In this document: positions 36,027-43,903 of the stretch, one piece after another
How the letters are laid out: the number at the start of each line of letters is the position of its first letter
Numbering within the stretch: position 1 is the first letter of the stretch
Assembly (NCBI GenBank): GCA_944390015.1
Contig: CALXOL010000005.1
Span: 1-64,000 of the forward strand
Source of the DNA: an uncultured Spirochaetaceae bacterium
GTDB lineage: Bacteria > Spirochaetota > Spirochaetia > Sphaerochaetales > Sphaerochaetaceae
Reading direction: 5' to 3'
DNA length: 64,000 bases
Notes under the pieces: generated by a model
The model's database searches: none
Seen by the model: only the letters and a program-made list of their open reading frames with translations
Told to the model about the DNA's origin: nothing
Made by a program: the position numbers and the translations under genes

Positions 36027-36872
36027 TTGGACATAGCTTTTCACGTGTTTTCAGGAACTGGCAATACCCTCATGGTATGCAATTACATGAAAGAAAAACT
36101 CGAAGAATATGGGAACAAAGTCGTAACATTCTCAAAAATCAAGAAGGGAGAGCTATATTCATCCTCTTCTGATTGCATCATTATCGCCTACCCCGTACAT
36201 GCATTCAACGCACCTCTTCCAATTATAAATTTCATCAAAAGCATGAAAAAACAGGAGGAAATGGTTCCAGTCTATCTCATCCAAAGCTCAGGAGAGCCGC
36301 TTTCTCTCAATAATGCAGCATTTCAGACTCTCATCAAAATCCTAAAAAAGAAAGGGTACGAGGTTTATGGATGTTTTTCATACGTAATGCCATACAATAT
36401 TATCTTTCCTCACTCAAACGGCATGGCAAGCAGAATGTGGTGCGTCGCACGAAATAGAATGGATGAGGATGCGAAAATAATCACGGATCTAAAGAAAACA
36501 AAAGTTAAGATTAAATTTCATGAGCGCATAGTCTCCGCGCTATTGAAAATCGAGCATCCTGCAATGCCAATAATCGGCAGATTTTTTAGAGCAAGCAATG
36601 ATTGTATTGGGTGCTCATTATGTATGAAAAACTGCCCAGAACAGAACATATCGATGAAAGATGGAAAACCGATTTTTAAAAATTGCTGCTCAGGATGTAT
36701 GGGCTGCTCATTCAATTGCCCTAAAGATGCGATAAGAATATCCATACTGGATGGATGGAGAGTGAATGTGAAATATGATTTCAACGCTGCTGAAGCAACA
36801 GATGATGAGATCTGCAACTATCTAAAATCATCATATCTGAGTTATTTTCATAAATATGAGGAAAAAGATTAG
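36027..36872 (+). CDS. EFR1-type flavodoxin/ferredoxin fusion protein
   Basis: This 281-aa protein has an N-terminal flavodoxin-like domain (HVFSGTGNTLMVCNYM with the FMN phosphate loop SGTGNT, and IIAYPVHAFNAP) and C-terminal tandem 4Fe-4S motifs: CIGCSLCMKNCP and CSGCMGCSFNCP. This layout is the EFR1 family found in anaerobes, a presumed cytoplasmic electron carrier. Its partner enzyme is unknown. It starts with TTG at 36027, with AAAGGG upstream; the nearby ATG at 36019 is out of frame. A bidirectional terminator separates it from metK. Confidence 0.88.
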   Translation: MDIAFHVFSGTGNTLMVCNYMKEKLEEYGNKVVTFSKIKKGELYSSSSDCIIIAYPVHAFNAPLPIINFIKSMKKQEEMVPVYLIQSSGEPLSLNNAAFQTLIKILKKKGYEVYGCFSYVMPYNIIFPHSNGMASRMWCVARNRMDEDAKIITDLKKTKVKIKFHERIVSALLKIEHPAMPIIGRFFRASNDCIGCSLCMKNCPEQNISMKDGKPIFKNCCSGCMGCSFNCPKDAIRISILDGWRVNVKYDFNAAEATDDEICNYLKSSYLSYFHKYEEKD

Positions 36873-36935
36873 ACCTCTCAGACTTGTTTTTTTAATATTC
36901 TTTCATCTTTATTCCTCTTTATATCCATATATTGA

Positions 36936-36964
36936 AACCGGAGATTCATGTAGCCTCTCCGGTT
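36936..36964. terminator. Bidirectional terminator between EFR1 and metK
   Basis: A 9-bp stem AACCGGAGA/TCTCCGGTT with an 11-nt loop between two convergent stop codons. Confidence 0.65.
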
Positions 36965-36972
36965 AATAAATC

Positions 36973-38130
36973 TCATAGCATCGATTTCAAATCATACAAT
37001 GCTTTCTCATCTATCGTTTCCCAAGGGAAAATGATATCACTTCTGCCGAATGCACCGTTTGATGCGCTTTCCAGATAAATAGGCTGAAGCAGATTAAAAC
37101 GCCGTATCATTTCTCCGGGGCGTAAATCATAATTGTGTCTCACCCACTCAAGGATAATGTCATCACTTATCTTTCCTGTTCCAAAAGTACAGATGGAAAG
37201 GGAGATTGGATCGGATACCCCGATGGCATATGATATTTGAAGCTCGCATTTTGATGCCGCTTTTGCAGCGACTATCGTCTTTGCTATATTCCTAAGCACC
37301 AGAGCGGCGGTACGGTCTACCTTTGATGGATCTTTTCCAGAGAAAGAGCCACCACCATGACGGCAATGCCCACCATATGTGTCTGCTATTATCTTTCTCC
37401 CTGTGAGACCTGTATCCGCAGCTGGACCACCAAGAACAAACCTCCCCGTAGGATTTATTAAGAACCTGGTATCCGCATCGAGTAAATTTGCAGGGAGCAC
37501 AGGGATGATAACACTCTTTATTATATCCTCTCTTATCCTCTTCAAATCCACCTCTGGATCATGCTGGGCAGAGACGACGACCGCATCTATCCTCTTAGGG
37601 CTATCACCATCATACTCAATTGTAACCTGAGACTTACCATCAGGCCGAAGATATGGAAGGATTCCACGCTCTCTTAAATCGGTAAGCCTCATGGTAAGTC
37701 TTCTTGCAAGAACATAGGATAGCGGCATATACTCATCCGTCTCATCCGATGCATAACCGAACATCATCCCCTGATCACCAGAGCCCAGCGAGAAACTGTC
37801 ATAAAGAGACTTATTTACGCCCATCGCAATGTCATCCGACTGCTCATGAAGAGAAACAAATATATCGACATCATCGCAAAAACCATATTCAGACTTTGTG
37901 TAACCTATACGTTGGATTACTTTTCTCGCAACCTGCTTATAATCGACATCGGCACTGCTTGTAATCTCACCCATGATATGAACACCTGACGGCCAAGCGG
38001 TAACCTCGCAAGCACACCGAGACTTCGGATCCTGTTTTAAAACCTCGTCCAATACCCCATCCGCTATCTGATCGCATAGCTTATCAGGATGTCCTGCTGT
38101 CACTGCTTCAGACGTGAAATATCTTTTCAT
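36973..38130 (-). CDS. metK: S-adenosylmethionine synthetase
   Basis: This 385-aa MetK makes SAM from methionine and ATP. Family motifs are TSEAVTAGHPDKLCDQIADG (ATP/Mg binding), GAGDQGMMFGYA-type GSGDQGMMFGYASDETDEYM, FVLGGPAADTGLTGRKI and the P-loop-like GGGSFSGKDPSKVDR. Its length is normal. The start codon overlaps the stop of the radical-SAM gene by 4 nt (ATGA) and is preceded by GAGGTGA inside that gene, so the two are translationally coupled. The coupling of SAM synthesis to a SAM-consuming enzyme is unusual. Confidence 0.96.
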   Translation of the reverse strand: MKRYFTSEAVTAGHPDKLCDQIADGVLDEVLKQDPKSRCACEVTAWPSGVHIMGEITSSADVDYKQVARKVIQRIGYTKSEYGFCDDVDIFVSLHEQSDDIAMGVNKSLYDSFSLGSGDQGMMFGYASDETDEYMPLSYVLARRLTMRLTDLRERGILPYLRPDGKSQVTIEYDGDSPKRIDAVVVSAQHDPEVDLKRIREDIIKSVIIPVLPANLLDADTRFLINPTGRFVLGGPAADTGLTGRKIIADTYGGHCRHGGGSFSGKDPSKVDRTAALVLRNIAKTIVAAKAASKCELQISYAIGVSDPISLSICTFGTGKISDDIILEWVRHNYDLRPGEMIRRFNLLQPIYLESASNGAFGRSDIIFPWETIDEKALYDLKSML

Positions 38131-39476
38131 ATCTTCACCTCATGCCCTTTTTCCCAGATTTCATCCGCTACAGGTGCCCACATTTCCGCTTTCTCCACAC
38201 ACTTTTCACTCAGTTCTTCAACATCCTCCGGAGATGCAAGGTCTGTCGAGGAAGATGATGTTCCTTTAACAATCTCAACTAAGGCATCAGGATTATCCAA
38301 TAAAGGACACGGCCTTAAGTGATTGCAGTTGAATGGTTGATTCTTTCTGTAAGTTGAAAATAGTGGGGATGAAAGAATCTCCACAAGTGATTTCTCATGG
38401 ATGTTGCTGTCCGAATAGTGTATGAACGCACATGGTTCAGCGTCCCCGTTCGCATTAATATGGAAATAATACCGGCCTCCTGCGATACAGCCTCTGACAT
38501 ATTCTCCATCATTCCAGAAATCAATTGTGAAAATCGGCTTGGTTTTTCTAAATGACCGTATGACATCATACATATTCGCCCTTTGTTCGGCAGAGACCAT
38601 CAGATCAGTCGGAGCGCCGTTTCCAACCGGCATATAAGTGAAGAACCAGCAGAATTTTGCCCCCAGGTCAATCATCCAGTCAAAGTATTCCTCTGATCCG
38701 ATGCACTCTGTGTTCTTGGATGTATAGCAGCATGAAAAGCCAAATGGGAGTTTTTTCTGTCTGAGGATGGCAACCGCCTTTAAAACGGAGCGGAACGTGC
38801 CTTCTCCCCTTCGGGCATCGGTTGCACTTTCAAAGCCCTCGACACTGATAGCAGGAACGAAATTCCTAACCCTCAGCATATCGTCGGCGAAATCAGAATC
38901 AATCAAGGTTCCGTTTGTAAAAGCAAGAAACATCGCATCCGAATGTTTTAAACATAGAGCTATAATATCTTCCCTCCTGACTAGGGGCTCTCCTCCAGAG
39001 AAGATATACATGTAGATACCGAGTTCCTTTCCCGGCTCCACGATCCTATCAAGATCATCAAAACTCAGATTAAGCTTATTCCCGTATTCTGCGGCCCAGC
39101 ACCCAGTACAATGGAGGTTACATGCGGATGTCGGATCCATCAGTATCGCCCAAGGAGCTCTGAATCCCAGTTTCGCCTCATTCTCCTTCTGCTTTTCAGA
39201 CCATTTGAAAAAAGCATTTACGATGAAGTTCCTGAATGCAGTCTTCCTTATATCACTATCTATATCGCTCCATAAGGAAAGAATAAGCTTATGCCATGGA
39301 CTTTGCTTATCCTCCAAAGCCTCCCTGAAAAGCCTGTACTTATTCTGAAACTCTTTCTGCGGCATCAGCTTCTCAACCATAGAAAGAAGCTTTGGAAGGT
39401 TTTCCTCCGGATTTCTCTCTAGATAGTCATAGGCCTTTGAAAAGCCCATATCCACTGTTTTCATTTTGATATCCAT
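38127..39476 (-). CDS. Radical SAM protein with SPASM-like C-terminus
   Basis: This protein of about 449 aa has a helical N-terminal region (residues 1-115) followed by a radical-SAM core with CNLHCTGC (CxxxCxxC), GGEP in FSGGEPLVRRED, and a later cysteine cluster (CIAGG, EPCAFIH, CNHLRPCPLLDNPDAL) resembling a SPASM/twitch auxiliary-cluster site. The reaction is unknown; relatives modify peptides, proteins or small molecules. No precursor peptide is recognisable nearby. ATG 39476 follows AGGAGA; the frame to 39524 is probably leader. It is the first gene of a two-gene unit with metK, downstream of a TetR-type regulator. Confidence 0.85.
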   Translation of the reverse strand: MDIKMKTVDMGFSKAYDYLERNPEENLPKLLSMVEKLMPQKEFQNKYRLFREALEDKQSPWHKLILSLWSDIDSDIRKTAFRNFIVNAFFKWSEKQKENEAKLGFRAPWAILMDPTSACNLHCTGCWAAEYGNKLNLSFDDLDRIVEPGKELGIYMYIFSGGEPLVRREDIIALCLKHSDAMFLAFTNGTLIDSDFADDMLRVRNFVPAISVEGFESATDARRGEGTFRSVLKAVAILRQKKLPFGFSCCYTSKNTECIGSEEYFDWMIDLGAKFCWFFTYMPVGNGAPTDLMVSAEQRANMYDVIRSFRKTKPIFTIDFWNDGEYVRGCIAGGRYYFHINANGDAEPCAFIHYSDSNIHEKSLVEILSSPLFSTYRKNQPFNCNHLRPCPLLDNPDALVEIVKGTSSSSTDLASPEDVEELSEKCVEKAEMWAPVADEIWEKGHEVKI

Positions 39477-39527
39477 TTTTTCTCCTATGCTCTTGATATA
39501 AGAAAGTTTTTGGATATCAGCCATGAA

Positions 39528-39572
39528 CTGTTTTATGCCTTTGTCTTAAATTACGACACTCATATAAAACTG
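39528..39572. promoter_or_regulatory. Possible operator upstream of the radical-SAM gene
   Basis: An interrupted inverted repeat, CTGTTTTAT (39528-39536) and ATAAAACTG (39564-39572), matches at 8 of 9 positions, with an inner TGTC/GACA pair. It lies between the TetR gene and the radical-SAM gene. Weak evidence; AT-rich sequence makes chance matches likely. Confidence 0.25.
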
Positions 39573-39580
39573 TCTAAAGA

Positions 39581-40132
39581 TCAGGCCTCCTCATAGAGAA
39601 ACCTGATGGTGCTTTTCATATTGCATTCAAGAAGATCTGCGAATTTCGAGAATTCCTGCCTTTTATCACTCATTCCACGCTTAATCCATCTTAAGATGAA
39701 TTCGGTTATCATTAAAGCAGTGAAAGAGACTGCAATTCCCATATCTTCCTGACTCAAAGGATACTGGGATGTAACATCATCAACCATATGAGCGGCTAAA
39801 TTCTCTATTATCGGCTTTAGTCTATGGTTTATCTCATCAAGTTCAATATGATTATATATATTCAGAAGCATCTGCTTATGTTCCATGCAGAAGTCATATA
39901 TCTTCATCATGCAAGTACTAAAGTCCCTCTCTCCAGCTACTATCGGCAGGATATCATCCTCAACCATGAAGAGAAGCATATCGTACAAATCTCTAAAATG
40001 ATAATAGAACGTCTGTCTGTTAAGTCCTGTATTCTTAGTAAGATCCCCTATTGTTATCTTATTGAACGGGGTTGTCCTGATCATCGTCCTAAAAACAGAA
40101 ACTATGGCACGCTTTGTAACAAGTTTAGACAC
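39581..40132 (-). CDS. TetR/AcrR-family regulator (DhaS-like)
   Basis: This 183-aa regulator has an N-terminal helix-turn-helix KITIGDLTKNTGLNRQTFYY (residues about 25-45) of the TetR family, and a helical C-terminal domain of the type seen in DhaS-like regulators. It starts with GTG at 40132, preceded by GAGGTC. It is on the same strand as, and about 100 bp upstream of, the radical-SAM/metK pair, which it may regulate. The ligand is unknown. Confidence 0.85.
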   Translation of the reverse strand: MSKLVTKRAIVSVFRTMIRTTPFNKITIGDLTKNTGLNRQTFYYHFRDLYDMLLFMVEDDILPIVAGERDFSTCMMKIYDFCMEHKQMLLNIYNHIELDEINHRLKPIIENLAAHMVDDVTSQYPLSQEDMGIAVSFTALMITEFILRWIKRGMSDKRQEFSKFADLLECNMKSTIRFLYEEA

Positions 40133-40225
40133 TTTGACCTCAAAAAAGATATTCTTTTTACTAAAGATAAGGAAAAAACAGAAAAATGAAAAATAAACGT
40201 TCTTTTTCTTATAATTTATAAGATA

Positions 40226-40383
40226 TGCCGTCAGAAAACCTGACAGGCTTGTCCCGTAGGATGGAATGCGGCAAGACCCTTATGTCCCAAGATGTGAAAA
40301 GAAACGCCATCCGATGAAGAGAAGACGAGCAATCATGCGGACAAGACCTCCTTGGTAAATTGAATTCGAAGAATATGACGGCA
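40226..40383 (+). ncRNA. Candidate structured RNA or left-end structure upstream of tnpB
   Basis: Several nested inverted repeats fill the gap before tnpB: TGCCGTCA (40226-40233) with TGACGGCA (40376-40383); GTCAG/CTGAC (40230-40245); CTTGTCC (40248-40254) with GGACAAG (40339-40345); and inside it GGATGG (40259-40264) with CCATCC (40307-40312). Four compatible stems in 158 nt are unlikely by chance and suggest either the left end of the element or a transcribed RNA. I cannot match it to a named family. Confidence 0.5.
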
Positions 40384-40475
40384 GATGCAATTTGTTACTT
40401 TTCGCTTATTACAATGTTTGACTACTGTAATTGTGTTTTTTTTTTAACCTTCTTGAGTCGTGCTATGTTACATAT

Positions 40476-41714
40476 ATGAGAAGGTCGATAACTGTTTTTC
40501 CAAAGCTCACAGATAAGGAAGTCTCCGCTATAGTTGAGACAGGCAAGCAGTATGCGAGGGCCTTCAACATGGCATCAGAGTGCCTTATCAACAACAGCAG
40601 CACATCCAAGAGGTTCCTTCACAAAGTACAATATGAAAGGACAAAGGAGGAATGTCCTTCTCTTCCTACAGGATTAATACAATGTGCAAGGGATGTCGCA
40701 GTGGAAGCTGTCAAGAACTGGAATGTGAAGAGGACGAAACTGAGGCAGAAGCATCCCAAGAAGGCTGAGATGATGAAAAGGCCATCTATGAAGGATAAGT
40801 GCACGATGCGCTATGACGTGAGAACCATAACGCTCAGAGGCAGTCAGCTCACATTCAGCACCTGCGACAAGAGGGTAAAGACAATAATAACAATCCCTGA
40901 GTTCTTCAGAGAGAGATACTCTCCATCTGACGGCTGGAAGCTCAAAGGAGCGAACATAGGGATAAATAGGAAAGGACGGGTGTTCGTCAATCTCATCTAC
41001 GAATGCCCTGATCATATAATTGAAGAGAACAAAGACGGGAAGATAGTGGGACTGGACAGGGGTGTCTATAACATTGTTACAACTTCTGAAGGTGTTCACT
41101 ATGGAGCAAAGGATGTAAGGCGGGTGAAGAGGAAATACAATTATGTGCGCTCTGAGCTGCAGGAGAAAGGCACCCGCAGTGCGAAGAGAAGGCTTAAGGC
41201 CATCTCCGGCTGCGAGAAGAGGTTTGTCCATGACCAGAACCACTGCATTTCCAAGAAGCTTGCCAATAGTGATGAGGATGTGTTCATATACGTCCTTGAA
41301 GACCTCTCATCCATGAACATGCTGAGACTGAAAGGAAAGAGCAACAAGACCATGAGGAAATGGATATCCAACTGGTCATACTCCGACCTTGAGCTCAAGC
41401 TTACATACAAGTGCCAGAAGAACGGCATAAAAGTTGAGCTCGTGGATGCACGCTATACTAGCCGGAAGTGCTCGGTGTGCAAGACTATAGACAAGGCTTC
41501 AAGGAATGGAAACAGATACACGTGCAGGCATTGCGGCAGCAGTATGCATGCCGACACGAATGCCGCCATCAACATCCGCGACAACTACATCACCCGGACC
41601 CAGAAGTCCGGGCAGGCTGCAGTCGATCAGCCGTATGGATGGGGTGCCAGAGGTAAACCGGAGACGGAGCCTCTGGAGAAAACACTCACGTCCAAGCCTT
41701 CAGGCTCGTCCTGA
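40476..41714 (+). CDS. tnpB: TnpB, RNA-guided endonuclease of IS605-type elements
   Basis: This 412-aa TnpB (Cas12 ancestor) has an N-terminal helical/WED region, a RuvC domain with the first Asp in VGLDRGVYN, the Glu in YVLEDLSSM, and the last Asp in HADTNAAINI, and a zinc ribbon CSVCKTI...CRHCGSS. All three catalytic acids and four cysteines are present, so it may be active. The start is taken at ATG 40476 (MRRSITVF). TnpB uses an omega RNA made from the element's 3' end to cut the empty donor site and preserve the element. The stop codon lies inside the right-end hairpin. Confidence 0.92.
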   Translation: MRRSITVFPKLTDKEVSAIVETGKQYARAFNMASECLINNSSTSKRFLHKVQYERTKEECPSLPTGLIQCARDVAVEAVKNWNVKRTKLRQKHPKKAEMMKRPSMKDKCTMRYDVRTITLRGSQLTFSTCDKRVKTIITIPEFFRERYSPSDGWKLKGANIGINRKGRVFVNLIYECPDHIIEENKDGKIVGLDRGVYNIVTTSEGVHYGAKDVRRVKRKYNYVRSELQEKGTRSAKRRLKAISGCEKRFVHDQNHCISKKLANSDEDVFIYVLEDLSSMNMLRLKGKSNKTMRKWISNWSYSDLELKLTYKCQKNGIKVELVDARYTSRKCSVCKTIDKASRNGNRYTCRHCGSSMHADTNAAINIRDNYITRTQKSGQAAVDQPYGWGARGKPETEPLEKTLTSKPSGSS

Positions 41715-41717
41715 AGG
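41697..41717 (+). repeat. Right-end hairpin of the tnpB element (probable omega-RNA end)
   Basis: CCTTCAGG, loop CTCGT, CCTGAAGG: a perfect 8-bp stem that includes the tnpB stop codon. In known systems the omega RNA covers the tnpB 3' end and the right end; the guide would start just past it. Confidence 0.65.
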
Positions 41718-41727
41718 TCGTTGACAT

Positions 41728-42267
41728 CTATTTTAAGAGCATCTCACTTATCCGTGGCCTTATGACAGGAGAGACAAAAGCTGTAACGATTATTTTGATT
41801 ATATCACCGACAATGAAAGGAAAAAGCCCTGATGCTAAAGTCGCAGTAACTGATAGCTCCATCTTCACACCAAGCCAGGGAAGCCCCACAAGATAGATAA
41901 TAAGAGTGCTCACAATGGCTGAGATGAATGATGATAGCCGTGGGCGCTTTGAGGGTATCTTCATTATGACAGATCCCACAATTACCGCTGGTACCATACC
42001 AATAAGATAGCCTCCTGTAGGCCCAAGCATTGCAGCAATACCTCCTCCTGTAGTAAAGATTGGGAGTCCTATTGCACCTAGAAAAAGATATACAACGACA
42101 CTTGAGAGGGCCATCATGGGAGGAAGGCACGATGCTGATAAAAGGGCAAAAAGTGTCTGCAGTGTCATAGGTGCGGGAACCAAGGGAATCTTTATGAATG
42201 CACCTGCTGCTATAAGAGCGGCAAATAGCGAGATTAGAACAAGCTTTGTAATCTGGTTTCTTTCCAT
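41728..42267 (-). CDS. bioY: Biotin transporter BioY (ECF S component)
   Basis: This 179-aa membrane protein with about six helices shows BioY features: FIKIPLVPAPMTLQTLFALL, YLFLGAIGLPIF, and MLGPTGGYLIGMVPAVIVG. BioY binds biotin and works with EcfT and EcfA-type subunits, both encoded immediately upstream, so the three genes form a complete uptake system. ATG 42267 is preceded by GAGGTGATTGC. The stop lies only 11 bp from the tnpB right-end hairpin. Confidence 0.92.
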   Translation of the reverse strand: MERNQITKLVLISLFAALIAAGAFIKIPLVPAPMTLQTLFALLSASCLPPMMALSSVVVYLFLGAIGLPIFTTGGGIAAMLGPTGGYLIGMVPAVIVGSVIMKIPSKRPRLSSFISAIVSTLIIYLVGLPWLGVKMELSVTATLASGLFPFIVGDIIKIIVTAFVSPVIRPRISEMLLK

Positions 42268-42271
42268 GCAA

Positions 42272-42994
42272 TCACCTCATAAGATCAAATATCATTTTGA
42301 AAGATAAGAAAATAACACTTACTACTATTATTAAAAAATCGGCTACCCTGTATTCTGCCCTGTCTCTGACCTTTGAGGCATCATAGCCACGGCTATAGAG
42401 GGCATCGATATATATTTCAGCCTTATCAAGAAGAGAAGAAAGGATTGATACGGATAGCTCTGAAACAGTTTTCAACGGATGAGAAAAGAATGATGCCGCA
42501 CGGGACCTACGAGCATCAAAAATACAGGCTGTGCTATCTATTATGATGGGAATCAAGCAAAGCGTGATTTCTACCAGAGTCGAGAATATGTATGCATATC
42601 TTCCGATAACTTTGGAAAGTGAGGCTCCCATCGATCTTGCAAGCTCATCAGGCATTGTCGTATCGGTAAGAAGCATGGAAGAGAGTACCATGGAGAGAAA
42701 GGACATGGCATAAGAGAATGCATAAAGAGCATCTCTTTGAGAGAGAAAAGATGTAATTGCCATCAGAACAGACAGAAAGATGAAGAATATGCTCTCTTTG
42801 AGATACTCCCTGAGCGGTAGCTTTATTCCTAATGCAATGCAAATTGGAAACAATGAGAGTAAAATGGTTTCAAAAGGTCCACTCGATGATATCACAATTG
42901 AATATGAGAGAAGGCAAACAAGCTTGGTATTCGGATTCAGGCGGGTAAGGAGATTGTCTGCCTGCCTATAGTGGAAAATCATCGCTTGAGCCAT
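42272..42994 (-). CDS. bioN: ECF transporter T component of the biotin system (BioN)
   Basis: This 240-aa hydrophobic protein has about five transmembrane segments and the EcfT coupling regions FDARRSRAASFF and EIYIDALYSRGYDASKVRD, with the SRG motif. It couples the ATPase to BioY. ATG 42994 is preceded by GAGGATC and overlaps the ATPase gene by 16 bp; a second in-frame ATG at 42982 overlaps the stop as ATGA. Cotranscribed with bioY (4 bp gap). Confidence 0.88.
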   Translation of the reverse strand: MAQAMIFHYRQADNLLTRLNPNTKLVCLLSYSIVISSSGPFETILLSLFPICIALGIKLPLREYLKESIFFIFLSVLMAITSFLSQRDALYAFSYAMSFLSMVLSSMLLTDTTMPDELARSMGASLSKVIGRYAYIFSTLVEITLCLIPIIIDSTACIFDARRSRAASFFSHPLKTVSELSVSILSSLLDKAEIYIDALYSRGYDASKVRDRAEYRVADFLIIVVSVIFLSFKMIFDLMR

Positions 42995-43719
42995 GTAAGA
43001 TCCTCAAATGACACATTTTGGGGAAGATAGATATCGTAGGATGGAAGCTTTAAATAGACTTCAGATGCACTGCCCTCCTCCATTATTCGTCCCTCTTCCA
43101 ATATGAAGAGAGTATCCGCATGAAACAGGAACTTCTCAACCTCATGTGAGACTACTAGAATCGTATAACCTTTCCCGTGCAGTGTGTTAAGAGCACGGAT
43201 CACTGAAAGTGTTGACGGGTAATCTAGATTGGCAAAAGGTTCATCCAGAAGTATCACATCGGGCTCCATCGCAAGAATCCCGGCAATGGCGCACTTCCTC
43301 TTTTCCCCGCCCGAGAGAGTCTGAGGCCTCTGCTTAACCTTGTCTTCTAGCCCCATAAGGCTAAGAGCTTTTTCCACCCTCTGCACTATTTCTTTTTTAT
43401 CTAGTCCCATGTTCTCTGGGCCGAATGCAACATCTTTTTCAACACTCTGGCTGACAATCTGCATATCAGCATCCTGAAAGACAATGGCTATCTTTTTCAT
43501 TCGGGCCTTAGCACTGAGAGATACCCCATCTACCAGGATCTCTCCACAATCAGGATTTACAAGCCCTTTGATACACCTGAGAAGCTGACTCTTTCCTGCT
43601 CCATTTCTCCCGCACAAAACAGCAAAAGAACCTTTTTCAAGATAGAACGAGAGATTATCCAGTATTTTATGATTGTTTAACGAAAGAGAGAGATTCCTCA
43701 CTTCAAGTGCTTTTTCCAT
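42979..43719 (-). CDS. bioM: ECF transporter ATPase of the biotin system (BioM)
   Basis: This 246-aa ABC ATPase has Walker A CGRNGAGKSQLL, Q-loop IVFQDADMQIV, signature LSGGEKRKCAIAGIL, Walker B DVILLDEPFANLD and switch His VVSHEVEKF. It energises biotin uptake, probably as a homodimer. It is the first gene of the bioM-bioN-bioY operon. There is no Shine-Dalgarno sequence; an extended -10 TGATATTAT ends 7 nt before ATG 43719, predicting a leaderless mRNA. No biotin-repressor site was recognised. Confidence 0.9.
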   Translation of the reverse strand: MEKALEVRNLSLSLNNHKILDNLSFYLEKGSFAVLCGRNGAGKSQLLRCIKGLVNPDCGEILVDGVSLSAKARMKKIAIVFQDADMQIVSQSVEKDVAFGPENMGLDKKEIVQRVEKALSLMGLEDKVKQRPQTLSGGEKRKCAIAGILAMEPDVILLDEPFANLDYPSTLSVIRALNTLHGKGYTILVVSHEVEKFLFHADTLFILEEGRIMEEGSASEVYLKLPSYDIYLPQNVSFEDLTWLKR

Positions 43720-43726
43720 GATTTGG

Positions 43727-43735
43727 ATAATATCA
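43727..43735 (-). promoter_or_regulatory. Extended -10 promoter of the biotin ECF operon (leaderless)
   Basis: TGATATTAT on the minus strand, then 7 nt, then ATG 43719; no Shine-Dalgarno sequence. Confidence 0.55.
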
Positions 43736-43903
43736 TCTAAAAGATATATTGTAAACCATTATCAAGATATCGGTTTACATAAATATCAATATCATGTCGT
43801 CTATCATTATCAATTGTTCAGGGCAATGTTACACGTTTTTTATCATAGTTCTGCCAGCTTTTGTCATATTGATCAAATATCATGCCAATATCAGAGGTGA
43901 TAT

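Larger units (their letters stand above)
40226..41717. mobile_element. tnpB-only IS605/IS1341-type element
   Basis: A tnpB gene is flanked on the left by the structured region from 40226 and on the right by a perfect hairpin at 41697-41717. No tnpA (Y1 or serine recombinase) is adjacent, so transposition would need a transposase in trans. Boundaries are approximate because IS605-type elements make no target duplication and have no terminal inverted repeats. Confidence 0.65.

Noticed and set aside
39477-39580. SAM riboswitch before the radical-SAM/metK unit
   Set aside because: The gap is only about 100 bp and lacks the conserved SAM-riboswitch core.
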